Part shown: positions 12,108 through 22,500 of the stretch, one piece after another | Layout of the letters: each line of letters opens with the position of its first letter | How positions within the stretch are numbered: the stretch's first letter is position 1 | Assembly (NCBI GenBank): GCA_947044405.1 | Contig: CAMRHE010000360.1 | Coordinates: 1,198,001 to 1,262,000 of the forward strand | DNA length: 64,000 nucleotides | DNA from: Leptodactylus fallax | Taxonomy: Eukaryota; Chordata; Amphibia; Anura; Leptodactylidae | Direction: 5' to 3' | Translations under genes and position numbers: made by a program | The notes under the pieces: generated by a model | The model's database searches: none | What the model saw: the letters and a program-made list of their open reading frames with translations, nothing else | Told to the model about the DNA's origin: nothing

Positions 12108-13898
12108 TGTATACTATTCTGTTACTGATCCCTCTGTATTTCTGTATACTATTCTGTTACTGATCCCTCTGTATTTCTGTATACTATTCTATTACTGATC
12201 TCTCTGTATTTCTGTATACTATTCTGTTACTGATCTCTCTGTATTTCTGTATACTATTCTGTTACTGATCCCTCTGTATTTCTGTATAATATTCTGTTAC
12301 TGATCTCTCTGTATTTCTGTATACTATTCTGTTACTGATCCCTCTGTATTTCTGTATACTATTCTGTTACTGATCGCTCTGTATTTCTGTATACTATTCT
12401 GTTACTGATCGCTCTGTATACTATTCTGTTACTGATCACTCTCTATTTCTGTATACTATTCTGTTACTGTTCACTATATTTCTGTATACTATTCTGTTAC
12501 TGATCACTATATTTCTGTATACTATTCTGTTACTGATCACTGTATTTCTGTATACTATTCTGTTACTGATCTCTCTGTATTTCTGTATACTATTCTGTCA
12601 CTGATCGCTCTGTATTTCTGTATACTATTCTGTTACTGATCTCTCTGTATTTCTGTATACTATTCTGTCACTGATCGCTCTGTATTTCTGTATACTATTC
12701 TGTTACTGATCTCTCTGTATTTCTGTATACTATTTTGTTACTTATCTCTCTGTATTTCTGTATACTATTCTGTTACTGATCACTATATTTCTGTATATTA
12801 TTCTGTTACTGATCACTCTGTATACTATTCTGTTACTGATCTCTCTGTATTTCTGTATACTATTCTGTTACTTATCTCTCTGTATTTCTGTATACTATTC
12901 TGTTACTGATCACTATATTTCTGTATATTATTCTGTTACTGATCACTCTTTATTTCTGTATACTATTCTGTTACTGATCTCTCTGTATTTCTGTATACTA
13001 TTCTGTTACTGATCCCTCTGTATTTCTGTATACTATTCTGTTACTGATCTCTCTGTATTTCTGTATACTATTCTGTTACTGATCTCTCTGTATTTCTGTA
13101 TACTATTCTGTTACTGATCTCTCTGTATTTCTGTATACTATTCTGTTACTGATCTCTCTGTATTTCTGTATACTATTCTGTTACTGATCACTATATTTCT
13201 GTATATTATTCTGTTACTGATCTCTCTGTATTTCTGTATACTATTCTGTTACTGATCCCTCTGTATTTCTGTATACTATTCTGTTACTGATCACTATATT
13301 TCTGTATACTATTCTGTTACTGATCGCTCTGTATTTCTGTATACTATTCTGTTACTGATCGCTCTATATATCTGTATACTATTCTGTTACTGATCGCTCT
13401 GTATTTCTGTATACTATTCTGTTACTAATCGCTCTGTATTTCTGTATACTATTCTGTTACTGATCCCTCTGTATTTCTGTATACTATTCTGTTACTGATC
13501 ACTCTGTATTTCTGTATACTATTCTGTTACTAATCGCTCTGTATTTCTGTATACTATTCTGTTACTGATCACTGTATTTCTGTATACTATTCTGTTACTG
13601 ATCACTATATTTCTGTATACTATTCTGTTACTGATCTCTCTGTATTTCTGTATACTATTCTGTTACTGATCGCTCTATATATCTGTATACTATTCTGTTA
13701 CTGATCGCTCTGTATTTCTGTATACTATTCTGTTACTGATCGCTCTGTATTTCTGTATACTATTCTGTTACTAATCGCTCTGTATTTCTGTATACTATTC
13801 TGTTACTGATCCCTCTGTATTTCTGTATACTATTCTGTTACTGATCACTCTGTATTTCTGTATACTATTCTGTTATTGATCGCTCTGTATTTCTGTAT
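12108..13898. repeat. 35-bp minisatellite, long array of unit L3 (about 1.8 kb)
   Basis: Follows the array at 8143-9933 unit for unit, as far as reading by eye shows. It ends in the same LINE-like tail (about 13899-14031). Confidence 0.95.
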
Positions 13899-14168
13899 TA
13901 CCTTTTTTATCTGTACCTACTGTCACTGTAATGCCTCTACCTTGGAGCTTTTTTGTATTTGTATTATCTATGCTGCTGTAACACACTGAATTTCCCCATG
14001 GTGGGACTATTAAAGGATTATCTTATCTTAATAATGGAGGTTTTTTTGAGATTAGCACATGCTGAGAGAATGCATATATGAGGACAAATAAAAACTTAAG
14101 AAAATAATATTTTTTTCAGATTAGCACACTCCATCACACCATGAGCAGAGCAGAATAAAATCTCTCAA

Positions 14169-14366
14169 GGCCCCACGGTGTGGAAACAGCTTTTTTTTCA
14201 GCAGATTTTGCTGTGTTTTTTTTTAGCCAAAGCCAAGAATGGCTATAAAAGGAATAAGAAACATGTAAGAAGTTCTTATACTTCTACCTTCTGCTTAATC
14301 CACTCCTGGCTCAAAAATCTGCAGCAAAATCTGCAAAAAAAAGCTAAGTTTCCACTACATGGGGCC
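14169..14366. mobile_element. Foldback/MITE-like element, copy 3
   Basis: Third copy of the inverted-repeat element, 3965 bp after copy 2, with minor homopolymer differences. Confidence 0.7.
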
Positions 14367-14972
14367 TAGTTATTTTGGATTAGAGCAACAAAAAAAAAAA
14401 AAATAAAAAAAAAAGAATACATTTTCAGATTAGCACACTTTGTTACACTGTGTATTCTGTGAGCAGAGCAGAAAATAAAAGTATTTTTTTTTTTTCAGAT
14501 TAGTGCAGGCTGCAAGAGCGTATATTGGGTGAACTACAAAAAATGCTTAAATAACAGATTTTTTTCAGATTAGCGCAGTTTTGCTGTTAAAATAGAAGTT
14601 TCTATGTATGTAATGAAAAATAGTGATTAAAAATATCACCTAATGGCTGTTACCTGTTCGAATAATCCAGTAGGTAACAGGTGATGTAACTAAAAAGTGA
14701 GTCTGCCAAAGAGAATACTGCTGGTGCCCCCACAATTGTGTAGGTTGCGTTATAACCAAAACCACCACTGCCTAATACGTATTTGACCAACAGCTATCTA
14801 TAGTGTATGGCCGGCTTAGCATGCAGTCGTAATTATTTCCTGACCTCTAGGGCTTGTCAGTATATTCACTTTTTGGAACGTATCATTTCTTTTTCATTGA
14901 TATTTCGGTCTTTTATATATAAACCAATCTTGCCCATTATTTAGGAGTTTGTACATATACAAAAAGCGGACG

Positions 14973-15045
14973 AGGCCCCAGCGAGAATTGATCTCACAAC
15001 CCCTGGTTTACAAGACCAGTGCTCTAACCACTGAGCTATGGAGCC
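14973..15045 (-). tRNA. trnT-UGU: tRNA-Thr (UGU), copy 6, T-loop mutated
   Basis: 73-nt copy with intact acceptor, D and anticodon arms (TGT), but the T-loop/B box reads GAGATCAATTC instead of GAGTTCAATTC. This loses the conserved T at position 54, needed for the T54-A58 pair and for TFIIIC binding. Homology to the array stops about 60 bp later. Probably a decaying copy. Confidence 0.8.
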
Positions 15046-15425
15046 TTACAGTGCACCTGTCACATGACTCACTGAAGCAGTAACCTAAAGCCTTGTGCCA
15101 ACTATGTAGCACAAATCTAGGGAAGCTCCAGCATTGTTGACGCAGGTATACAGCATTACAGGGTAGTCTCATTAAGATGACCCCTTTTATATGGATTACT
15201 GGGGTATATGGACTTCATATCGTGTGTACTTACCCCTGCAGACAGCTGAAGTCCAGCACTCAGCTATCTCTGTCACCCCCATTTAAATGAATGGGATCAT
15301 CGATCGCCACCAGTCCGGCACACATCCAGACCAGCTGCGATCAGGTTGGATATGGAGCTGGCCAAAGGTTCTGCTGAGTTTACTTTGTCGGTAAAACCCC
15401 TTTAACAATGCTGATTTTCACCCTT

Positions 15426-15747
15426 TTAAAGGATTATTCCAGACAGAGCAAGTAACCGCCAAGGGAGAGAAAGGAAACCTCTATAAAGGATAGGCGGTCA
15501 CTTGCTGATCGGTGGGGATCCAACCGCTGAGGCCCCCACTGTTCATAGGAATTGAATGGAGCACAGGACGGGCAGCGCACACCACTCTCTAGCGGTCTCA
15601 TTGACTGGAGCACTGTATACTGTCCACAATACACCCCAGTTATTGTACTCTGGGTCCGACCTCATCAGCAACTTACCCCCTATCCTTTGGTTTACTGTCT
15701 CTCCTTTGGATAGGGGGTCGCTTACTCTGACTGGAATACCCTTTTAA
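15426..15747. mobile_element. TTAA-flanked MITE
   Basis: Both ends carry TTAA and inverted repeats of about 30 bp: left TTAAAGGATTATTCCAG, right CTGGAATACCCTTTTAA. The interior has the frequent amphibian segment GATCGGTGGGGATCC. TTAA duplication and TTAAAGG-like ends fit the Kolobok/T2-type MITEs known from Xenopus. It has no ORF of its own. The flank at 15108-15425 shows nothing recognisable; 15748-16230 looks like diverged interspersed repeat. Confidence 0.72.
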
Positions 15748-16359
15748 TGTGATGGGGTGAAATCCATAGTGATTTCATTATTTATGGGACGGCCGAGCGC
15801 TGTAGTTTACTATCCTCGGCAGTCCCATAGACAATAACTGGAGCACCATTCAGATGGGTAACAGGGCCCCCACACTTGTCATTGGAGAGCTCCCGCCGAT
15901 CAGACAATGATCCCGTATCCTATGGATAAGGGATAACACAAAATGATCAGAAGAGCTCTATGAATATTCAGTATGTCAATCTATGCCATGGATTTTCATA
16001 ACAGAGTGAAATCCACAGCAGGATCTTCATTTTTGGATTTATTTCCAACCTGTGTCAGACACTTTATCCATATAGTGCCTTATGGAATCACCTACTGGTG
16101 ATCAGAGCCAATCACACAAAATCTGCACAGTTTTCCTACAGCGACCACTACAGGAGAAATGTGGTATTACATGGTGTCACCTAAGTCATGGCCATGAAAG
16201 TCCTGCATAATGAGAGCCGCTCTTTGTAATAACTATGTGCTATGGCTGATGATGGGGGGTCCATGGTACAGATTAGTACTCATAGATCCGGACTCGTGTA
16301 CCCGACAGAGCCGCCGCAGGCCAAGTACAAAGCATGAGCGACGCCTCCAACCACAACAT

Positions 16360-16517
16360 GGCGGCCGCACGCGCAGACGATTGGCAGAGCGGAAGTGACG
16401 TCCCTCGAGTGGTGGGTGCCGCGAGCTTTCCAGGAAGTGCTCCAGAGTAACTTCCGGCGGCCCAGGGTGCTCTGGCGGGAAGAGGAGCAGCTCCGGTACC
16501 GCGGGACACGTGACAAC
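16360..16517 (+). promoter_or_regulatory. SSRP1: SSRP1 CpG-rich proximal promoter / 5' UTR
   Basis: GC- and CpG-rich sequence just upstream of the SSRP1 ATG with no TATA box. Visible matches to common housekeeping-promoter sites are: ATGGCGGC (YY1-like) at 16359, inverted CCAAT (GATTGG) at 16379, ETS/GABPA plus CRE half (GCGGAAGTGACGTC) at 16389, ETS (CTTCCGG) at 16451, E2F-like TGGCGGGAA at 16473, and E-box CACGTGAC at 16507. The transcription start is not identifiable by eye. Site calls are pattern matches only. Confidence 0.55.
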
Positions 16518-16571
16518 ATGGCTGATACTTTGGAGTTTAACGACATTTACCAGGAGGTGAAGGGCTCTATG
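16518..16571 (+). CDS. SSRP1: SSRP1 coding exon 1
   Basis: Eighteen codons, [18 protein letters not shown], ending in phase 0 at donor GTAAGG. The ATG follows CACGTGACAAC and is the only start giving the conserved N-terminus. Confidence 0.96.
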
Positions 16572-19500
16572 GTAAGGACACACACTGCGCCACTGCTCGG
16601 ATGGAGGCGCTATGGAGGGATGGAGTCACATCTGGGACATGTAGTCCTCCATCCAGGACCTGCATACGTAATCTAATGTATACACCAGTCGTGTCCTGTA
16701 ACGTGCAGACGGTGACTGGACATATAAAGTTAGTCTGATACGGCCTCATATCCTGTGAGGTAATGCGGGAGCATAAACAGAGGAGGGTACGTTTTAGGGA
16801 ATCTAACTACGGAAGGGTTTACATTAGGAGTTGTGATAGGCCTGTCTGATAAGATGTGTCTTTAGTTTACGCTTGAAGCTGTGGAAATTGGGGGTTAATC
16901 TGATAGTCCGGGATAGAGCATTCCAGAGAAGTGGTGCAACTCGGGAGAAGTCTTGTATGCGAGCGTGGGAGGTTCTGATAATAGAGAATGTTAGTCTTAG
17001 GTCATTGAGTGAACGGAGAGTACGGGTTGGGCGATAGACAGAGATGAGGGAGGAAATGTAGGGAGGTGCAGCATTATGGAGAGCCTTGTGAATGAGGGGG
17101 ATAAGTTTATATTGTATTCTGTATTGAATAGGCAGCCATTGTAGTGACCGGCACAGACCGGAGGCCTCGCTGTAGCATCTAGACTGATAGATGAGCCTGG
17201 CCGCCGCATTCAGAATAGATTGTAGAGGGGAGAGTTTAGTAAGGGGAAGACCGAATAGTAAGGAGTTACAGTAGTCAAGGCGAGAGTGAATCAGGGCAAC
17301 AATAAGTGTCTTTAGTGTATCTGTGGTAAGGAAAGGGCGGATTCCGAAGATGTTTTTGAGGTGGAGATGACATGAGCGTGCAAGTGATTGGATATGGGGG
17401 GTGAAGGAAAGGTCTTAGTCAAACATAACCCCGAGGCAGCGGGCATACTGCCTAGGAGTTATGGTAAGGCCGGAGACTGCAATGGAGATATCAGGGACAG
17501 ATCTATTAGATGGTGGAAACAGCAGTAGTTTAGTCTTTGAGAGATTCAGTTTCAGATAGAGCAAAGACATGATATTTGAGACAGCAGAGAGACAGACACT
17601 GGTGTTCTGTATAAGCGCAGGGGTGATGTCACGGGATGACGTATATAATTGGGTGTCATCAGCATAAAGATGGTACCGGAAGCCAAATCTGGTGATGGTT
17701 TGTCCAATGGGGGCCGTGTAGAGGGAGAAGAGCAGGGGACCTAGGACCGAGCCCTGAGGAAACCCAACGGCAAGGGGAAGAGGGGAAGAAACAGAGCCCG
17801 CAAATGATACACAGAAAGTGCGGTCAGAGAGATAAGAGGAGAACCAGGAGAGAGCGGTGTCCGTGAGGCCGACAGAGCGGAGCATAGTGAGGAGGAGTTG
17901 ATGGTCAACAGTGTCAAATGCTGCTGAGAGATCTAGAAGAATAAGAAGAGAGAAGTCACCTTTGGATTTAGCCGTCAGGAGATCATTGGAGACTTTTGTG
18001 AGGGCCTAGTAGAGTGCAGAGTGCGGAAGCCAGATTGTAAGGGGTCAAGAAGAGAGTTAGCAGAAAGATAACGGGTTAAACGAGAATAGACCAAGCGTGC
18101 CAAGATCTTGGAGATAAAAGGAAGGTAAGAGACAGGTCGATAGTTAGCAGCACAGGACGGGTCAAGGGAGGGTTTCTTCAGTAGTGGGGTTATGACAGCA
18201 TGTTTGAAAGAGGATGGGAAAATTCCATAAGAGAGACAGAGGTTAAATATTTTAGTAAGGTAAGTCGTGACGGCAGGCGATAGAGACTGGAGAAGGTGTG
18301 AGTGGAAAGGGTCACTACTGCAGGTCGTAGGGCGAGAAAAAGAAAGTAGCTGAGATACTTCCTCCTCTGTAACAGGTTCAAAAGATGAGAATGAACAGTC
18401 TGAAGTGCGGCTGGTGAGGGTGTCAGTGCCACCTGGGGATTGGGCAGATATTTCCTGACGGATCTTATCAATTTTATCATGGAAATAAGAGGCCAGGTCA
18501 TCTGCGCTAAGGTCTGTGAATGGCATCTGCACCTTGGGAGTGCGTAAGGAGTGAAAAGTTTCAAATAACCTTTTAGGGTTACAGGAGAGAGGAGATGAGA
18601 GCGGTGAAATAGGCTTGTTTGGTGAGGTGAAGGGCAGAATTATAGGTTTTAAGTATAAATTTAAAGTGGAGGAAGTCTGCAGATGTACGTGATTTTCTCC
18701 ACAGACGTTCAGCACAAATAGAGCACCGCTGAAGAAAACGCGTCTGTGGTGTGTGCCAGGGTTGCTGCCTCCTGCGTCTAACTTTTCCAGTGGAGGGGGA
18801 GGGGGGGAGCCGCCTCATCCAATGCACTCTTAAGGGTTTCATTATAGTGACTGGTGGCCAGATTGGGGCAGGACAGTGAAGAGATGGGGGACAGAGAGGA
18901 CTGTAGAGTACCTGAGAGGTGCTGGGTGTCAATAGCACGTAAATTCCTTTATGTATGATGAGTAGGTGTGTCCTGTGAATGAGAGAAAGCACTGATGGTG
19001 AGAAACAGAAGGTTATGGTCAGAGAGGGGCAGAGAAGAGTTACTAAATTTAAAAACAGTGAGGAGTCGATGGAAGACAAGATCAATGGTGTTGCCATCTA
19101 CATGTGTGGCAGAAGAGGAAAGTTGTGAAAGACCAAAAGACGTGGTTATAGAGAGAAACTGTGAGGCAGCTGGGGAGACAGGGGTGTCAGTGGGGATGTT
19201 ACAGTCACCCATGATGAGGGTAGGAATTTCACTGGATAAAAAGAGGGGAAGCCAAGAAGCGAAGTGATCCAGAAATTGATAGGGTGAGCCGGGGGGACGG
19301 TAGATCACAGCTACACGTAAGGACCCTACCCCTCCACCCTTCCTGTTGTCAGGCCTAGAGGTGTGTGAGAATTGTAGGCCACCATGAGACAGAGCAGCAG
19401 GGGAGGCCGTATCAGACTGCTGGATCCAGGTTTCAGTAAGGGCGAGCAGGTTGAGAGATTTACTGAGGAATAAGTCATTAATATATTCTAGTTTGGTATA

Positions 19501-22500
19501 CACTGAGCGGGCGTTCCAGAGAGAACAGTTAAAAGAAACAGGAGAAAGATAAGGAGAGGGAACATGGTGAATATTGATTAGGTGTGTAGGATTCCTGTGT
19601 TTGTAGGAAGAGGAAAAATTAGGTAAAGAAGGAGGGCCAGGGTTTGGAGAGATGTCCCCAGCAGCTAGGAGGAGCAAAATGGACAGAGACAGAAGGTGGT
19701 TCAATGATTTATGTGGACGCTTATGTTTGGTTTCACTGCTAAAGGGATTGGAGTGGTTAAAGAGAGTGAAAAGTGTGTGAGAGCTGTACATGGGAAAAGG
19801 ATGAAGAGAAGGACTGATATGGATAGTGTACACTGGTGGTAGAGATCTATCAGTCTAGATGCTACAGCGATGCCTCCGGTCTGTGCCGGTCACTACATTG
19901 GCTGCCTATTCAATACAGAATACAATATAAACTTATCCCCCTCCTCCACAAGGCTCTCCATAATGCTGCACCTCCCTACATTTCCTCCCTCATCTCTGTC
20001 TGTCGCCCAACCCATACTCTGCGTTCACTCAGTGACCTAAGACTAACATCCTCTATTATCAGAACCTCCCACGCTCGTATACAAGACTTCTCCCGAGTTG
20101 CACCATTTCTCTGGAATGCTCTATCCCAGACTATCAGATTAACCCCCAATTTCCACAGCTTCAAGCGTAAACTAAAGACATATCTTATCAGACAGGCCTA
20201 TCACAACGCCTAATGTAAACCCTTCCGTAGTTAGAATCCCTAAAACGTACCCTCCTCTGTTGATGCTCCAACATTACCTCACAGGATATGATGCCGTATC
20301 AGACTAACTTTATATGTCCAGGCACCGTCTGCACGTTACAGGACACGACTGGTGACGGCTCCTACAGCTTTATATATGTGTAATGACAGTAACCTCTATT
20401 ACACCATTGTCTGACCATTGTATAAGCAATGCTACCTCCGATGCCGCCCCTGCTACCTCCTGTGTCACCCCCTCTACCTCATAGATTGTAAGCTCTTGTG
20501 TCACCTCTACCTCATAGATTGTAAGCTCTTGTGTCACCTCCTCTACCTCATAGATTGTAAGCTCTTGTGTCACCTCCTCTACCTCATAGATTGTAAGCTC
20601 TTGTGTCACCTCCTCTACCTCATAGATTGTAAGCTCTTGTGTCACCTCCTCTACCTCATAGATTGTAAGCTCTTGTGTCACCTCCTCTACCTCATAGATT
20701 GTAAGCTCTTGTGTCACCCCCTCTACCTCATAGATTGTAAGCTCTTGTGTCACCTCCTCTACCTCATAGATTGTAAGCTCTTGTGTCACCTCTACCTCAT
20801 AGATTGTAAGCTCTTGTGTCACCTCTACCTCATAGATTGTAAGCTCTTGTGTCACCCCCTCTACCTCATAGATTGTAAGCTCTTGTGTCACCTCCTCTAC
20901 CTCATAGATTGTAAGCTCTTGTGTCACCTCCTCTACCTCATAGATTGTAAGCTCTTGTGTTACCCCCTCTACCTCATAGATTGTAAGCTCTTGTGTCACC
21001 TCCTCTACCTGATAGATTGTAAGCTCTTGTGTCACCTCCTCTACCTCATAGATTGTAAGCTCTTGTGTCACCTCTACCTCATAGATTGTAAGCTCTTGTG
21101 TCACCTCTACCTCATAGATTGTAAGCTCTTGTGTCACCTCTACCTCATAGATTGTAAGCTCTTGTGTCACCTCTTCTACCTCATAGATTGTAAGCTCTTG
21201 TGTCACCTCTACCTCATAGATTGTAAGCTCTTGTGTCACCTCCTCTACCTCATAGATTGTAAGCTCTTGTGTCACCTCTACCTCATAGATTGTAAGCTCT
21301 TGTGTCACCTCCTCTACCTCATAGATTGTAAGCTCTTGTGTCACCCCCTCTACCTCATAGATTGTAAGCTCTTGTGTCACCTCCTCTACCTCATAGATTG
21401 TAAGCTCTTGTGTCACCCCCTCTACCTCATAGATTGTAAGCTCTTGTGTCACCCCCTCTACCTCATAGATTGTAAGCTCTTGTGTCACCCCCTCTACCTC
21501 ATAGATTGTAAGCTCTTGTGTCACCCCCTCTACCTCATAGATTGTAAGCTCTTGTGTCACCTCCTCTACCTCTTAGATTGTAAGCTCTTGTGTCACCCCC
21601 TCTACCTCATAGATTGTAAGCTCTTGTGTCACCTCCTCTACCTCATAGATTGTAAGTTCTTGTGTCACCTCTACCTCATAGATTGTAAGCTCTTGTGTCA
21701 CCTCCTCTACCTCATAGATTGTAAGCTCTTGTGTCACCTCTACCTCATAGATTGTAAGCTCTTGTGTCACCTCTACCTCATAGATTGTAAGCTCTTGTGT
21801 CACCTCCTCTACCTCATAGATTGTAAGCTCTTGTGTCACCCCCTCTACCTCATAGATTGTAAGCTCTTGTGTCACCTCCTCTACCTCATAGATTGTAAGC
21901 TCTTGTGTCACCTCCTCTACCTCATAGATTGTAAGCTCTTGTGTCACCCCCTCTACCTCATAGATTGTAAGCTCTTGTGTCACCTCTACCTCATAGATTG
22001 TAAGCTCTTGTGTCACCTCTACCTCATAGATTGTAAGCTCTTGTGTCACCTCTACCTCAGATTGTAAGCTCTTGTGTCACCTCTTCTACCTCATAGATTG
22101 TAAGCTCTTGTGTCACCCCCTCTACCTCATAGATTGTAAGCTCTTGTGTCACCTCCTCTACCTCATAGATTGTAAACTCTTGTGTCACCTCCTCTACCTC
22201 ATAGATTGTAAGCTCTTGTGTCACCCCCTCTACCTCATAGATTGTAAGCTCTTGTGTCACCTCCTCTACCTCATAGATTGTAAGCTCTTGTGTCACCTCT
22301 ACCTCATAGATTGTAAGCTCTTGTGTCACCTCTACCTCATAGATTGTAAGCTCTTGTGTCACCCCCTCTACCTCATAGATTGTAAGCTCTTGTCACCCCC
22401 TCTACCTCATAGATTGTAAGCTCTTGTGTCACCTCCTCTACCTCATAGATTGTAAGCTCTTGTGTCACCCCCTCTACCTCATAGATTGTAAGCTCTTGTG

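Larger units (their letters stand above)
1..15107. repeat. Higher-order tandem array of tRNA-Thr plus minisatellite units
   Basis: Alternating long (L) and short (S) units start at 1 (L1), 6883 (S1), 7735 (L2), 10848 (S2), 11700 (L3) and 14820 (S3, truncated near 15107). Every unit opens with the same roughly 400-bp segment containing a minus-strand tRNA-Thr gene. L units continue with a long 35-bp minisatellite, a LINE-like tail and a foldback element. S units have only about 230 bp of minisatellite. The S+L period is 3965 bp between the first pair of copies and 3972 bp between the next, measured on tRNA starts (7036, 11001, 14973). The two complete S+L copies look nearly identical apart from homopolymer length. 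Position 1 matches the L boundary, so the array probably extends leftward. Confidence 0.93.
16681..19842 (-). mobile_element. L2-type LINE, minus strand, SSRP1 intron 1
   Basis: A non-LTR retrotransposon read right to left. From about 19833 come a short N-terminal region with a 2A-like motif, an apurinic endonuclease, the reverse transcriptase, the C-terminal region and part of the 3' UTR, which stops at about 16681 without the terminal microsatellite tail. The last 550 bp (16681-17220) are a roughly 95% inverted match to 19843-20360 on the plus strand. The truncation at the 3' rather than the 5' side is unusual for a LINE and suggests rearrangement. Confidence 0.85.

Noticed and set aside
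16210..16583. Overlapping ORFs around the SSRP1 promoter
   Set aside because: GC-rich sequence lacks stops by chance; only the plus-strand frame starting at 16518 matches a protein family.
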